DNA from: an uncultured Erythrobacter sp.
Lineage (GTDB): Bacteria > Pseudomonadota > Alphaproteobacteria > Sphingomonadales > Sphingomonadaceae
DNA length: 64,000 nt
Assembly (NCBI GenBank): GCA_947495695.1
Contig: CANLZP010000001.1
Coordinates: 1,075,069 to 1,139,068, forward strand
Direction: 5' to 3'
Shown: positions 1 to 10,815 of the stretch, one piece after another
How positions within the stretch are numbered: position 1 is the stretch's first letter
Layout: every line of letters begins with the position of its first letter
Program-made: the position numbers and the translations under genes
The notes under the pieces: generated by a model
The model's input: the letters and a program-made list of their open reading frames with translations, nothing else
Told to the model about the DNA's origin: nothing
Databases searched by the model: none

Positions 1-661
1 GGAGGATCGCGCTCTCGATATCATCATTGGCGAGGGGCCTGCTGCGCGCAGCGTGCGGATTGATTTGCCGCCCTTTACTCTGGTGGGAGCGACCACGCGG
101 CAAGGCCTGCTGACCACGCCTTTGCGCGACCGGTTTGGCATTCCGGTGCGGTTGAACTTTTACACCCATGACGAGCTGGACCAAGTGGTGTCGCGCGGGG
201 CGCGGCTGCTGGGGTTGGACATTGACGAACAAGGCGCGCGCGAAATTGCACGCCGTTCGCGCGGGACGCCGCGCGTCGCCGGACGCTTGCTGCGGCGGGT
301 GCGCGATTTTGCTCATGTGGCGGGCGACGGTACCGTGACGCGAGCGATTGCGGACAATGCGTTGACGCGGCTGGAGATTGACCGGCTGGGTCTGGATGCA
401 ATGGATCGCCGCTATCTGACTATGATTGCTACCACCTATAAGGGCGGACCGGTGGGCGTGGAAACGCTGGCCGCTGGCCTGTCGGAACCGCGCGACACGG
501 TGGAAGAGGTGATTGAGCCCTATCTCATTCAACTGGGCCTGTTGGCGCGAACCGCACGCGGGCGGATGCTGAACGATGGCGGATGGGAGCATCTGGAAAT
601 GCAGCCTCCCAAGAGCGCCACTCCGCAATCGGGCCTGTTCGATGAGGATGGCGCAAGCTAG
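1..661 (+). CDS. ruvB: Holliday junction branch migration helicase RuvB (5' truncated by window edge)
   Basis: This is the C-terminal part of the RuvB motor ATPase, which with RuvA drives branch migration of Holliday junctions. The reading frame is open from base 2, so the start and Walker A lie outside the window. The visible part includes the sensor/arginine-finger stretch [18 protein letters not shown], the small lid domain, and the C-terminal winged helix ending [11 protein letters not shown]. The stop is at 659-661. The next gene is convergent. The identification is secure from these family-specific motifs; only the N-terminus is unseen. Confidence 0.97.
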   Translation, partial: EDRALDIIIGEGPAARSVRIDLPPFTLVGATTRQGLLTTPLRDRFGIPVRLNFYTHDELDQVVSRGARLLGLDIDEQGAREIARRSRGTPRVAGRLLRRVRDFAHVAGDGTVTRAIADNALTRLEIDRLGLDAMDRRYLTMIATTYKGGPVGVETLAAGLSEPRDTVEEVIEPYLIQLGLLARTARGRMLNDGGWEHLEMQPPKSATPQSGLFDEDGAS

Positions 662-698
662 CGCGATGCGCGCATCAGCTTAGCCAAATTCGCTGGTT

Positions 699-1121
699 CT
701 ACTCGCCCTTGGAGATGGGCTGACCCGTCTCCTGCCAGCCTAGAATGCCGCCAAGCAAATGCTTGGCTGGCTTGCCGGTGAACGCGGCCAGCTTCTCCGC
801 CGCGATGCCCGAGCGCCGACCAGATCGGCAATACAGCACAATCTCGCGCCCGTCGGATATATCGAGCGTTGCCGGGTCAAAATTGTCGAGCATGATGTGC
901 TCTGCCCCCGGGATCATCCCTTGGGAGACTTCATCATCACGTCTGACATCAATCAGGCGAATATTGCCATCTGCCAGCAATGCCTGGAGCCGGACGGGGG
1001 CGATTTCCTCGACCGCTTGCGCTGCCTGAACCTCAACTGGTCCGCCCAACGGCTGTTCGGAACAGGCGGCAAGCATAAGGCCCGCCGCCAGTCCCGAAAT
1101 TACCGTGTGCATTGCCCGCAT
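699..1121 (-). CDS. Rhodanese-domain lipoprotein
   Basis: A 140-residue protein with a single rhodanese domain. The N-terminus is a lipoprotein signal with lipobox LAAC (Cys20), so it is probably membrane-anchored and periplasmic. The active loop is YCRSGRRSG with the catalytic cysteine at about residue 98, so sulfur-transfer chemistry is possible. It starts two bases after the aconitase stop and is probably co-transcribed with acnA. The physiological sulfur acceptor cannot be told from sequence. Confidence 0.88.
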   Translation of the reverse strand: MRAMHTVISGLAAGLMLAACSEQPLGGPVEVQAAQAVEEIAPVRLQALLADGNIRLIDVRRDDEVSQGMIPGAEHIMLDNFDPATLDISDGREIVLYCRSGRRSGIAAEKLAAFTGKPAKHLLGGILGWQETGQPISKGE

Positions 1122-1122
1122 C

Positions 1123-3795
1123 TTACGAAGCGAGTTTGCGCAGCACGTAATGCAGAATGCCGCCGTTCTTGTAATATTCCATTTCGTTGGCGGTATCGAT
1201 TCGGCACAGCGCGTTGAAGGAGAAGGTGGTGCCGTCTGTACGGGTCACTTCAACTTCCACGTCTTGCTGCGGAGCAAGCGTAGCCAGGCCCTTGATCGTG
1301 AAGGTGTCATCCGCCGTCAGAGCCAGAGTTTCACGCGTGTCGCCATCTTTGAACTGCAAGGGTAGCACGCCCATGCCGACCAGATTGGAGCGGTGAATAC
1401 GCTCAAAGCTTTCAACGATCACGGCGCGCACACCCAACAGGATTGTGCCCTTGGCCGCCCAGTCACGGCTGGAGCCGGTGCCATATTCCTTGCCGCCGAT
1501 CACAACCAGCGGTGTGCCGTCTTCCTTATGCTTCATGGCGGCGTCATAGATCGCCATCTGCTCACCCTTATAGGTGGTGTAGCCGCCCTCAACACCAGGC
1601 ACCATTTCGTTCTTGATGCGGATGTTGGCAAAGGTGCCGCGCATCATCACTTCGTGGTTTCCACGGCGCGAGCCATAGGAGTTGAAGTCCTGCTTGGAGA
1701 CCTGATTGCTCATCAGATACTCGCCGCCCGGACTGTCCGCCTTGATCGCACCAGCAGGGCTGATGTGGTCGGTCGTCACACTGTCACCCAGCACAGCCAA
1801 GGGCTTCGCATCGGTGATGTCGGTGATCGGCGCCGGCGTCATCTCCATACCCTCGAAATAGGGCGGGTTGGCGACATAGGTTGAACCCGGACGCCACTGA
1901 TAAGTGTCGGATGCTTCGACATTGATGGCCTGCCAATGCTCGTCGCCCTTATAGACGTCGGCATAGCGGGTTTCGAACATTTCGCGGTCAATCGCGCCCG
2001 AACGCACCTTGATGATCTCGTCATTCGACGGCCAGATATCGGCCAGCATCACATCATTGCCGTCTTGGTCCTGACCAATTGGCGTGGTTGTGATGTCTTC
2101 GGTGACGGTGCCCTTCAGCGCATAGGCCACCACTAGCGGAGGCGAGGCAAGGAAGTTGGCGCGAACATCGGGTGATACGCGTCCTTCAAAGTTGCGATTG
2201 CCCGACAGAACCGATGCGGCAACGATGTCATTGCCATTGATCGCAGCCGAAATCGGCGGTGCCAACGGGCCAGAGTTACCGATGCAGGTGGTGCAGCCAT
2301 ATCCGACCAGATCAAACCCAATCGCATTGAGATGTTCTTGCAGGCCAGCTTTTTCCAGATAGTCGGTCACAACCTGTGATCCAGGGGCGAGCGAGGTCTT
2401 TACCCAAGGCTTGGGCTTCAAGCCTTTTTCAACCGCCTTTTGTGCAACCAGACCGGCCGCAATCAGGACGTCAGGATTGGATGTGTTGGTGCAGCTGGTG
2501 ATAGCCGCGATCACGACGTCGCCATCGCCAATGTCGTGGTCCTTGCCCTCGACACCCACGCGAACGGCTGCGTCTTTCTTGTAGGTGGTCTTCAGATCGC
2601 CATTGAACAACTCGTCCACCTCGGGGAGGATAACCTTGTCTTGCGGACGCTTGGGTCCGGCCAGGCTTGGCACTACCGAGCCCACATCCAGATCCAGCGT
2701 GTTGGAGAACACTGGTTCCTGATCGGGTTCGAACCACATGCCCTGTTCTTTGGAATAGGCTTCGACCAGATCGATTTCGTGCTCGTCACGGCCGGTCAGT
2801 CGCAGATAATCCAGCGTCTTGTCGTCAACGCCAAAGAAACCGCAAGTCGCGCCATATTCGGGCGCCATATTGGCGATGGTTGCGCGGTCGGCCAAGCTCA
2901 AGGTGGAGACGCCGGGGCCGTAAAACTCAACAAAGCGGCCTACAACGCCCACTTCGCGCAGCATTTGCACGCAGGTGAGGACCAGATCGGTGGCGGTGAC
3001 GCCTTCGGCCATCTTGCCGGTCAGCTTAAAGCCAACAACTTCGGGGATCAGCATAGAGATCGGCTGGCCCAGCATGGCGGCCTCTGCCTCGATCCCGCCA
3101 ACGCCCCAGCCAAGCACGCCCAAGCCATTGATCATGGTGGTGTGGCTGTCGGTGCCAACGCAGGTGTCAGGATAGGCTACCAGATTGCCGTCAGCATCTT
3201 GGCTCGACCATACGCCTTTGCCGATGTGCTCAAGGTTCACCTGATGGCAAATGCCGGTGCCAGGGGGGACTGCGGAGAAGTTCTGGAAGCTTTTGGAGCC
3301 CCATTTCAGAAAGTCATAACGTTCCGCATTGCGCTGATATTCCAGCTCGACATTGTGCTCAAACGCTTTGGGGTGACCAAATTCGTCGACCATGACCGAG
3401 TGGTCGATGACCAGATTGACCGGAACCTGCGGATTGATCTTGGCGGTATCACCGCCCAGCTTGCTGATCGCATCGCGCATCGCGGCAAGGTCAACCACGC
3501 AAGGAACGCCGGTAAAGTCCTGCAACAGAACGCGGGCCGGGCGATATTGGATCTCGCTGCCGGTGACCGGGTTCTTCTGCCAGTCAACAATCGCCTGAAT
3601 ATCGTCGGTCGAAACGGTGAACCCTTCGTCCTCGAACCGGAGCATATTTTCCAGCAGAACCTTCATCGAATTCGGCAGACGCGACACGTCGCCATACTTC
3701 TCTGCCGCCTTAGCGAAGGAGTAATAGGCGTATTCCTTGCCATTGACGTTGAGGGTTGAACGGGTTCCGAGCGTATCCTTGCCGACCTGGGTCAT
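1123..3795 (-). CDS. acnA: Aconitate hydratase A
   Basis: 890 residues, the full length of the AcnA/IRP1 family. It interconverts citrate and isocitrate in the TCA cycle. The cysteines that bind the 4Fe-4S cluster are in SCTNTSNP and [10 protein letters not shown], and the C-terminal swivel domain carries [16 protein letters not shown]. The ATG at 3795 is preceded by AAGGAC, a good ribosome-binding site. The intergenic region behind it (3796-3969) shows no clear regulatory site or gene. Confidence 0.98.
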   Translation of the reverse strand: MTQVGKDTLGTRSTLNVNGKEYAYYSFAKAAEKYGDVSRLPNSMKVLLENMLRFEDEGFTVSTDDIQAIVDWQKNPVTGSEIQYRPARVLLQDFTGVPCVVDLAAMRDAISKLGGDTAKINPQVPVNLVIDHSVMVDEFGHPKAFEHNVELEYQRNAERYDFLKWGSKSFQNFSAVPPGTGICHQVNLEHIGKGVWSSQDADGNLVAYPDTCVGTDSHTTMINGLGVLGWGVGGIEAEAAMLGQPISMLIPEVVGFKLTGKMAEGVTATDLVLTCVQMLREVGVVGRFVEFYGPGVSTLSLADRATIANMAPEYGATCGFFGVDDKTLDYLRLTGRDEHEIDLVEAYSKEQGMWFEPDQEPVFSNTLDLDVGSVVPSLAGPKRPQDKVILPEVDELFNGDLKTTYKKDAAVRVGVEGKDHDIGDGDVVIAAITSCTNTSNPDVLIAAGLVAQKAVEKGLKPKPWVKTSLAPGSQVVTDYLEKAGLQEHLNAIGFDLVGYGCTTCIGNSGPLAPPISAAINGNDIVAASVLSGNRNFEGRVSPDVRANFLASPPLVVAYALKGTVTEDITTTPIGQDQDGNDVMLADIWPSNDEIIKVRSGAIDREMFETRYADVYKGDEHWQAINVEASDTYQWRPGSTYVANPPYFEGMEMTPAPITDITDAKPLAVLGDSVTTDHISPAGAIKADSPGGEYLMSNQVSKQDFNSYGSRRGNHEVMMRGTFANIRIKNEMVPGVEGGYTTYKGEQMAIYDAAMKHKEDGTPLVVIGGKEYGTGSSRDWAAKGTILLGVRAVIVESFERIHRSNLVGMGVLPLQFKDGDTRETLALTADDTFTIKGLATLAPQQDVEVEVTRTDGTTFSFNALCRIDTANEMEYYKNGGILHYVLRKLAS

Positions 3796-3969
3796 GCGGG
3801 TTTGGTCCTTTCATAGGTTTGCACTCGAGCCGATTGCAGGCAGTCAAGCGACCGCTGGCAATCTGCCAAAGCCAATGATTCTTTGGTCTATTTGTTTAAT
3901 CGCGCACCTGCGCTCTCGCGGGCGTCAGGTCAAGGGGGTGGAGGCGCACTTTATCTGCTCAATAGCGCG

Positions 3970-4869
3970 CTAAAGTGCGGTTTGTTCCGTTCTTTGGCGA
4001 GTTGCCAGCAGGCATCCAATCACGATCAGAACCGTTCCAGCGATGGTGGTAAGGGTCACCGTCTCGCGGAAAAACATCCAGCCAAACAGGCTTGCCCACA
4101 AGAACCCGGAATATTCCAGCGGTACCAATGCTTGCGCCTCGGCCCTTGCATAAGCCCAAGCCAGTGCCATCGCGCCGCCCACGGTCAGAAAGGCGGCCGC
4201 GGCAATGCCCGACAAGACATCGGTTTGCGGCATCATGAAGAACCACGGCGCGGCCAACAAATGCACCAACCCGCCCACACCGCTGTGAAAGGTTGCCACC
4301 TCAATGGGATCAGCGACCTGAGATTGCTTGCGGATGACGATGAAATTGTAGGCGTAAAGCAAGGCGGAGAAGATCAAAGCTGCCAGACCCAACCCGACAT
4401 CGCGGTCAAATTCGCCTTGCCCGATCCGCCCACCAACGATGATCAAACAGCCACCAAATCCCAGGATAGAGGCCGCAATCGCCTGCGGCTTTATCTCTTC
4501 ACCCAGCAAGACCCGCGCCAGATAGAGCGCAATCAAGGGCGCGATAAAGCTGATCGCAATGGCTTCTGCGATGGGCAGCTTGGTCAGCGCGTAGAAAAAG
4601 CTGAGCGCCATCATCGCCGACAGCGCTCCGCGTTCCAGATGCAGCTTCATCACATCCCAGCGCGGCCAGCGGATGCCGCGCGTAATCCAAATGGGGGCGA
4701 TTATCGCGGTGCCCATCAGCGATCTTAGCAAGGATGCGGTGTAGGCACCGGCAGCAAGCGAGGCCTCTTTCATAAAGGCGTCCATCAGGGACAAAAATGC
4801 CACGCCCGCCAAGGCAGCCACAAACGGCATCACGGCCATATAAGGCGTAAAAGGGTGTTGGCGAGACAT
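3970..4869 (-). CDS. EamA/DMT-family transporter
   Basis: About 299 residues with ten predicted membrane segments in two EamA repeats, typical of drug/metabolite exporters of the inner membrane. I chose the ATG at 4869 (MSRQHPFTPYMAV) because AAGGGCG lies just upstream; an in-frame GTG at 4905 would add 12 polar residues. The substrate is unknown. The gene stands alone and is divergent from the L,D-transpeptidase gene. Confidence 0.88.
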   Translation of the reverse strand: MSRQHPFTPYMAVMPFVAALAGVAFLSLMDAFMKEASLAAGAYTASLLRSLMGTAIIAPIWITRGIRWPRWDVMKLHLERGALSAMMALSFFYALTKLPIAEAIAISFIAPLIALYLARVLLGEEIKPQAIAASILGFGGCLIIVGGRIGQGEFDRDVGLGLAALIFSALLYAYNFIVIRKQSQVADPIEVATFHSGVGGLVHLLAAPWFFMMPQTDVLSGIAAAAFLTVGGAMALAWAYARAEAQALVPLEYSGFLWASLFGWMFFRETVTLTTIAGTVLIVIGCLLATRQRTEQTAL

Positions 4870-5034
4870 CTCAACGCCCTTAGGCGAGCTATTGGATTGC
4901 GTCACTATTTGGCAGCAGCGCCATACAATTCAGGCGTGGGTAAGCTGCAATGGTTGATAGGCAGAGCGACATTTTGCATATTTGTGGCGGCCTGGGCGTT
5001 TGGATGCGCAGGCAGGCCAAATAGTGGGACAAGA

Positions 5035-6468
5035 ATGATGATGCTTTCAGGACTGAGAACGGGCGTAGCTGCGGCCGCATTGCTGTGTGCAGGCAACGCC
5101 TTGGCGCAAGACGCCGCGCCAGAAGACCTGCTGGCAACCGTAGGCGATCCGGCAGCTCCTGCTGAGACGCGCGAGGCTCCAACCGCGAAAGCGCCAGCGG
5201 TCGCGCCGCCGTCCACTATGGACGAGGCCTTTCCGGATATGGTCTCCAACCCGATGGTTCAGGGCGAATTGACCGTGGATGCAATCCCGCTGGTACAGCC
5301 ATGGAGCGTCATCAATGCCGCAGCCCTGATCGATGTGATCGAGAACATTGCGACCGAGGGATTGGACCCTGCCGATTATGACGTTGCCGCGCTTAAAGTA
5401 TCGCTCGCGTCAGGCCCGTCGGACGAATTGGATCATCTGGCCAGCAAGAATTTCATCTGGCTGGTGGAAGATATGCGCGATGGCAGAACGCCGATGGACG
5501 CGCGCGAGCAATGGTTTGTGGTCGATCCGGACCGCGATTTTCTGCGGACGGGCGCTTTGCTAACCGCGGCACTGGAAAGCGGCGATATTGCCGGAACTTT
5601 GCAAGGGCTGGCTCCTACCCATCCCGACTATGCCTTGCTGAAAACGGCGCTGGCAGACACTCCGACTGAGGACGCTGACCGGCGCAAGCTGATCCGCGCC
5701 AATATGGACCGCTGGCGGTGGCTGGCGCGCGATTTGGGCAACAAATATCTGCTTACCAACGTGCCCGAGTTTCAGCTGCGTCTGACGGTCAATAACCGCA
5801 TCATTTCAAGCTACAGAACGATTGTCGGCAAGCCGGGCCGGACTGCGACGCCGCAGTTGGCCGAAATGGTTGAAGGCGTTGTGTTCAACCCAACCTGGAC
5901 CGTCCCGCAGTCGATCGTAAAGGGCGAAGGATTGGGGCAAAAGGTGCTCGACAATCCCGCATGGGCGAAGACAAAGGGTTACCAGGCGACAACGGGTGCA
6001 GGCGGCTGGATCGGTATCGTGCAACAACCCGGGCCAACCAATTCGTTGGGCCGGATGAAGCTGGAAATGCCCAATCGCCATGCAATCTTTTTCCATGACA
6101 CTCCCTCGCGCCACCTTTTTTCCAAAGACATGCGAGCGCTAAGCCATGGCTGTATCCGCACCGAACGGGCGCTGGAACTGGCGATTACCATGGCCATTTT
6201 GGGCAAGGGCGCGACGAAGGATGAAGCGGTCGAGATTGCGACCTCGGGCGAGTACACCAAGGTGCCGATCAATCAGAAGTTTCCCGCCTATATCACCTAT
6301 TTCACCATGGCCAGCGACATCAAGGGCGAGATGAAGACCTTCGAAGATGTCTATGGCCGGGATAGGCTTGTTCTGGCCAGCCTGGATCAGCCGCGCGTAA
6401 AAGACCGCAGCAATGTGATCGATGACGAAGTGATTGTGATTGAGAATAACCCGCTGGTCGGTGGCTAA
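5035..6468 (+). CDS. L,D-transpeptidase with YkuD domain, YcbB-like
   Basis: An exported peptidoglycan cross-linking enzyme of about 477 residues. Residues 1-25 form a signal peptide ending GNALAQ, which argues for a start at the ATG cluster 5035/5038/5041 rather than the longer open frame. The middle part resembles the YcbB-type scaffold. The YkuD catalytic motif SHGCIRTERA is near the C-terminus with the nucleophile at about Cys373. It probably forms 3-3 cross-links or anchors proteins to the wall. It is convergent with a second, unrelated L,D-transpeptidase-like gene. Confidence 0.9.
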   Translation: MMMLSGLRTGVAAAALLCAGNALAQDAAPEDLLATVGDPAAPAETREAPTAKAPAVAPPSTMDEAFPDMVSNPMVQGELTVDAIPLVQPWSVINAAALIDVIENIATEGLDPADYDVAALKVSLASGPSDELDHLASKNFIWLVEDMRDGRTPMDAREQWFVVDPDRDFLRTGALLTAALESGDIAGTLQGLAPTHPDYALLKTALADTPTEDADRRKLIRANMDRWRWLARDLGNKYLLTNVPEFQLRLTVNNRIISSYRTIVGKPGRTATPQLAEMVEGVVFNPTWTVPQSIVKGEGLGQKVLDNPAWAKTKGYQATTGAGGWIGIVQQPGPTNSLGRMKLEMPNRHAIFFHDTPSRHLFSKDMRALSHGCIRTERALELAITMAILGKGATKDEAVEIATSGEYTKVPINQKFPAYITYFTMASDIKGEMKTFEDVYGRDRLVLASLDQPRVKDRSNVIDDEVIVIENNPLVGG

Positions 6469-6505
6469 GCACTTGGCGCCTTAGAGCGATGATGGGCGAG
6501 AGGCG

Positions 6506-7144
6506 TCAGTCACTACCGTCCTCGTTCAGGCCAAGGCTGTCGGCATAAAGCAGCCGCCCGCCTGATAGATTGAGCAGCGCAATCCGAAACTGTTCTTCGC
6601 CCAGTGCAAAGCATCCATTGGAGCGGCCCAACCGGCCCCATGTTTCAATATGCGAAGGTTCGGCATATTTCGCTCGGTGCATCACGATATAGCGGCGAAG
6701 GGCCGCGTCATTGGTGGAATCAAGTCCGCCCAATCGGACAGATGTGCCATAACGCCCGACATACCATTCCCATGTGACATAGGCGCCCTTGCTGGTGGCA
6801 TTGGACCCTTCAACATTGGAATAGGAATTCAACCAGCCATCATGTTCAGGGTCGGACCCTGTGCCATGACTGACGTGGTAGCTTTGCACTTCTTCGCGAT
6901 CAAGATTGACGAAATGGAACCGCCGCCGGGCTGAATGCAGGCCAAAGTCGGCAATGCCAACGATATCGCGCTTCCAAATAGCATCACCGGCTTTGTCGAG
7001 TTGTTGCTTAGCCAGCGCGAAAAGTTTGCGGTCCCGCAGCGATCCGGCTTTGGGCGCGGCAAAGGTGCGCACGGGCAAAGCTGCCGCAGCACCCAAAGTG
7101 GCGCTCGCCACCAATCCGCCCTTCAAAAGATCACGCCGTTTCAT
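6506..7144 (-). CDS. Murein L,D-transpeptidase catalytic-domain protein (YkuD_2 type), Tat signal
   Basis: 212 residues. The N-terminus MKRRDLLKGG followed by an alanine-rich stretch looks like a Tat (or Tat-like) export signal. The domain has HVSHGTGS, MHRAKYAEP and the motif GRSNGCFAL with a probable nucleophile at Cys178, as in the YkuD_2 family distantly related to L,D-transpeptidases. It lies tail to tail with the YcbB-like enzyme, so two different families of cell-wall transpeptidase sit side by side. Catalytic activity is inferred only. Confidence 0.85.
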   Translation of the reverse strand: MKRRDLLKGGLVASATLGAAAALPVRTFAAPKAGSLRDRKLFALAKQQLDKAGDAIWKRDIVGIADFGLHSARRRFHFVNLDREEVQSYHVSHGTGSDPEHDGWLNSYSNVEGSNATSKGAYVTWEWYVGRYGTSVRLGGLDSTNDAALRRYIVMHRAKYAEPSHIETWGRLGRSNGCFALGEEQFRIALLNLSGGRLLYADSLGLNEDGSD

Positions 7145-7192
7145 AATACCGCACTATATAGCGTATTTTTTACCCGAGCGTGAATAGCGTGT

Positions 7193-8641
7193 TTAACCTG
7201 TTTCGTGAATAGCTTTGGCGGCCATGCCCAGCTTGATCACGTCCGGAATTTTGGCCTGAATGGTCGCGCCGACCTGACCCAATGTTGCCAGTCTTGGGTC
7301 ATTGTCTGCCACCATTTGGGCAATGGCGGGGCCGGTCGGGTGCAAGCGGCTGCGCGCATTAAAGGCATTGACCTTGTCATTGGCGGACAGGATCGCCGTG
7401 CTCATCAAATTGGCCATAACCGCATAGGGATAGGTGTCTGTCGTATCGGTCAATGGCGCAGGAGGGCAAAGAGCGTTCTTCTCCATGTCATTATCGAAAT
7501 TTGCCTCGACAAAGGCTGCCAGCGCCGCGCTGTAAACCACGAATGGTGACTGCGCGAGTTGAAGGGTGATGACATCATCTGCGAAGAATGGCCTGGTATT
7601 CATGCGATTTTCAAACGGCACCGCGCTGGCTGTGCAATCGATGAACAGCGTGTTGTCTGGCACTGCCACGGTTTCATCGGCAAAATGCATCGCATTGGGG
7701 CCGATCGCGATGACCCGGCCTTGCCGATAAACTTCGCTGATTTGCCGCAGCATCTCGACTTCGGTTTCGGAGATGACCGCAAAGTGGAACATCTTTGGTG
7801 TCACCTCAGGATCAATCCGCAGCATGGTTCCACGCTCGCCTAGCTTGGCGAACATTTCATCACCGCTGTTCGAAGTTGCGGCCTCTTCAACCAGAGCGAG
7901 TTGAAATTCGATCAGTCCCTCGATCCGATGCTTGCCCGGTTGCAGCAATTTTCGATTGAACATCCAGCTGTCGCGCGGGCGAACCCAGCCAATCTTTTCA
8001 GGTTGCACGCCTGCTTCCAACAGCCATACGCCGGTATCCATCGCGGTCTTGCCCGCACCGATAATCATGTAGTGATCGGGCAAGTTGTCAGCTTGATTCC
8101 ACAGTCTGGGCAAATCGCCCGGGATGGCAAAGCGGGTGCCATCGGCAATATCAAAGGCAGGTGTGTGTGTGGAAGGGACGGAGGTTTGAAACCACGTACC
8201 GTCCACCAGCTTGCGGCGCACATGCACCGTGCTTTCCTCACCCGACAAGATACCACGAACGGCGTGCTCGCTTCCCTCAGCGCCGCTATATTCGGTCAGC
8301 GGATGATAAGAAACGCGACCGCTGGGGATGAAGCGCTCGCTCATCAACTTGCTGTAATACGCCAGGATTTCCGAATGCTTGGCCAGCGGGTACATGCCCG
8401 CATTGTGGCCATGCGTATCGACGCGATCCGGGCACAATTCCATCGAATTTACGCCATAGCTTGCGCTGGGCTGGTGCAGGGTGACGAAGGAATAGGCATC
8501 GTTCCAATGCCCACCGGGTTTGGCGTGTTTGTCGACGATGGTGATGTGACAATCGGGATCTTCGTCCATCAGCGTGTCAGCAAAGGCCATTCCGACCGCG
8601 CCAGCGCCAACAATCAAATAATCGGTTTCGAAATCAGCCAT
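7193..8641 (-). CDS. FAD/NAD(P)-binding oxidoreductase, function unknown
   Basis: 482 residues with an N-terminal dinucleotide-binding motif (VGAGAVGMAFADTL) and a second one in the middle (IIGAGKTAMDTGVWLLEAG), the layout of flavin monooxygenase-like proteins with FAD and NAD(P) sites. The flavin-proximal segment KPGGHWNDAYSFV is also typical. No neighbour suggests a substrate. It is monocistronic between an L,D-transpeptidase-like gene and the deacetylase-like gene. Confidence 0.8.
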   Translation of the reverse strand: MADFETDYLIVGAGAVGMAFADTLMDEDPDCHITIVDKHAKPGGHWNDAYSFVTLHQPSASYGVNSMELCPDRVDTHGHNAGMYPLAKHSEILAYYSKLMSERFIPSGRVSYHPLTEYSGAEGSEHAVRGILSGEESTVHVRRKLVDGTWFQTSVPSTHTPAFDIADGTRFAIPGDLPRLWNQADNLPDHYMIIGAGKTAMDTGVWLLEAGVQPEKIGWVRPRDSWMFNRKLLQPGKHRIEGLIEFQLALVEEAATSNSGDEMFAKLGERGTMLRIDPEVTPKMFHFAVISETEVEMLRQISEVYRQGRVIAIGPNAMHFADETVAVPDNTLFIDCTASAVPFENRMNTRPFFADDVITLQLAQSPFVVYSAALAAFVEANFDNDMEKNALCPPAPLTDTTDTYPYAVMANLMSTAILSANDKVNAFNARSRLHPTGPAIAQMVADNDPRLATLGQVGATIQAKIPDVIKLGMAAKAIHETG

Positions 8642-8694
8642 GGTTGGTCGTGCCTTTGGGTTAATTCTAATTATGCGACCTAGTTACGGATATA

Positions 8695-9612
8695 CTAGGG
8701 GTCGCGCTTGGGCCAGCGCCGATTTTCGGCGGCCATGGCGAGCATGGATCGGGCATGTCGCAGGGCGACTGCGCGTTGGTCATCGCCATATCCGCCACCC
8801 AATGCAGAGGCGATTGGCAGGCCGCGCCGCCTTACTTCGCTCACCACATATTGGTCGCGCGCCATCAAGCCTGCATCGGTCAACGCCAATCGGCCCAAGC
8901 GATCCTCTTCATGCGGATCGACGCCGGCCTGATAAAGCACAAGGTCAGGGGCAAATTCGTCGAGAAGGTGCGGTAAATGGAGCGACAATTGCTCCATATA
9001 ACCAGCATCGTGCTCTCCATCTTCCAATGCGATATCCTGGCTGGAGCGGGCTTTGCGCACTGGAAAGTTCTTCTCCGCATGGATCGAGAATGTGAACACA
9101 TCTTCGCGGCCCGCCATCAGGCTGGCGGTGCCATCGCCCTGATGGACATCCAGATCGACAATCAGAATACGGCGCGCATCGCCCTCGGCAATCAAGCGGT
9201 TGCTCGCCACGGCCAGATCATTGAACACGCAATATCCCGCGCCGGTTTCATGCAAAGCGTGGTGGCTGCCAGCAGCTGAATTGGCGGCATAGCCATGACG
9301 CATGGCCAGCTGTGCGGCCAGCCATGTGCCGCCATTGGTGTGCCTGACCCGGCTGGCGATGTGGTCCGTAACCGGAAAGCCAATCCGGCGCTCTTTCTCG
9401 CGTGGGACGGTTTGGGTGAAAACCTGCTCTACGTAAGTTGGGCAATGCACCGCTTCCAACCATTCACGCGGGCAAGGTTCCGGGGCATGCTCGGTGAGCG
9501 GATCGCCAGAGGCGCGCAGTGCCTCCATCACCAGATAGTATTTGTCGAATTTGAAGGTTCCGCGCTTTGGTTGCGGCGCCATGTAATCGGCGTGATGAAC
9601 GACGTGGAGCAA
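8695..9612 (-). CDS. Histone deacetylase-family (AcuC/HDAC-like) protein
   Basis: 305 residues with HDAC-fold signatures: the active-site HHALHETGAGYCVFND, the metal-binding DLDVHQGDG, and the later YQAGVDPHEEDRLG. Bacterial members remove acetyl groups from small molecules such as polyamines or from proteins. The family N-terminus (VVHHADYMAP) is only complete if translation begins at the TTG at 9612, so I prefer that over the ATG at 9582. It starts 11 bases after the ispG stop and is probably in one transcript with it. Confidence 0.9.
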   Translation of the reverse strand: MLHVVHHADYMAPQPKRGTFKFDKYYLVMEALRASGDPLTEHAPEPCPREWLEAVHCPTYVEQVFTQTVPREKERRIGFPVTDHIASRVRHTNGGTWLAAQLAMRHGYAANSAAGSHHALHETGAGYCVFNDLAVASNRLIAEGDARRILIVDLDVHQGDGTASLMAGREDVFTFSIHAEKNFPVRKARSSQDIALEDGEHDAGYMEQLSLHLPHLLDEFAPDLVLYQAGVDPHEEDRLGRLALTDAGLMARDQYVVSEVRRRGLPIASALGGGYGDDQRAVALRHARSMLAMAAENRRWPKRDP

Positions 9613-9623
9613 GGGAGCCGTTT

Positions 9624-10763
9624 TTACTCCGCTGCTACCGCGTGGGGGTCAAACGCGACGGCGTCTCCCGCTTCGATTTGGGCGGCTTTCTCTTCGACCA
9701 GCTTCACAATGTGATCGAGCATATCATCGCTTTGCACATGGTGATCGGTGACGCCCGACAGATAGACCATATGCTTGCCATTGCCTCCGCCCGTGATGCC
9801 AATATCGGTTTCGCGCGCTTCACCAGGCCCATTGACCACGCAGCCGAGGACGGAGAGCGACATGGGCGTTTTGATGTGCTCCAGCCGTTGTTCCAGCGCC
9901 TCTACCGTGCGGATCACGTCAAAGCCTTGGCGCGAACAACTGGGGCAGGACACCACGCGCACGCCGCGTGTGCGAAGACCCAGGGCCTTCAGCATTTCAA
10001 ACCCAACGCGCACTTCCTGTTCGGGCTCGGCCGACAAAGACACGCGGATCGTATCGCCAATCCCGGCCCACAGCAGCGATCCCATGCCGATCGAGCTTTT
10101 GACCGTTCCGCCAATCAGGCCTCCGGCCTCGGTAATGCCCAGATGCAGCGGGCAGTCTACCGCCTCTGCCAAACCATGATAGGCAGCGACCGCCAGAAAC
10201 ACGTCGCTGGCTTTCACTGCGACTTTGTATTCGTGAAAATCGTGATCTTGCAGCAGCTTGATATGATCCAGCGCGCTCTCAATCAGCGCCTCGGGGCAAG
10301 GTTCGCCATATTTCTCGAGCAAATCCTTTTCCAGACTTCCGGCATTGACGCCGATACGGATTGCACAGCCATTGGCCTTGGCCGCGCGGACCACTTCGGC
10401 AACGCGTTCGGACGATCCGATATTGCCTGGGTTGATTCGCAGACATGCGGCGCCAGCGTCGGCCGCCTCAAGCGCACGCTTATAGTGAAAGTGGATATCA
10501 GCCACGATGGGCACCCGCGCCGCTTTGGTGATTTTGCCAAAAGCAGCGGTTGCCTCTTTCGTGGGGCAAGACACTCGAATGATGTCAGCGCCGGCTTCTT
10601 CGCAACGGCGGATTTGATCGATCGTCGCCACCGCATCTTCGGTGGGCGTGTTGGTCATGGTTTGCACGGTAATCGGCGCATCGCCGCCAACCGGTACATC
10701 GCCCACCATTATCTGGCGGCTGCTGCGACGATCAATGTCGCGCCAAGGTCTAACTGAGGACAT
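9624..10763 (-). CDS. ispG: 4-hydroxy-3-methylbut-2-en-1-yl diphosphate synthase
   Basis: IspG/GcpE, the 4Fe-4S enzyme of the MEP isoprenoid pathway that makes HMBPP. It has 379 residues from the ATG at 10763 ([10 protein letters not shown]). The open frame continues upstream to 11375, but that part is an antisense shadow of the ZntB-like gene. Cluster-binding cysteines are in [12 protein letters not shown] and [13 protein letters not shown]. The TIM-barrel N-terminus contains [11 protein letters not shown]. Confidence 0.97.
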   Translation of the reverse strand: MSSVRPWRDIDRRSSRQIMVGDVPVGGDAPITVQTMTNTPTEDAVATIDQIRRCEEAGADIIRVSCPTKEATAAFGKITKAARVPIVADIHFHYKRALEAADAGAACLRINPGNIGSSERVAEVVRAAKANGCAIRIGVNAGSLEKDLLEKYGEPCPEALIESALDHIKLLQDHDFHEYKVAVKASDVFLAVAAYHGLAEAVDCPLHLGITEAGGLIGGTVKSSIGMGSLLWAGIGDTIRVSLSAEPEQEVRVGFEMLKALGLRTRGVRVVSCPSCSRQGFDVIRTVEALEQRLEHIKTPMSLSVLGCVVNGPGEARETDIGITGGGNGKHMVYLSGVTDHHVQSDDMLDHIVKLVEEKAAQIEAGDAVAFDPHAVAAE

Positions 10764-10815
10764 GCGCCTGCATATAGCCACGCCGCTGTGAAGGGGCAAT
10801 GACACAAGGTGCACA

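Noticed and set aside
3796..3969. Search for a small gene or iron-responsive site upstream of acnA
   Set aside because: No frame with a start and ribosome-binding site and no clear inverted repeat was found.
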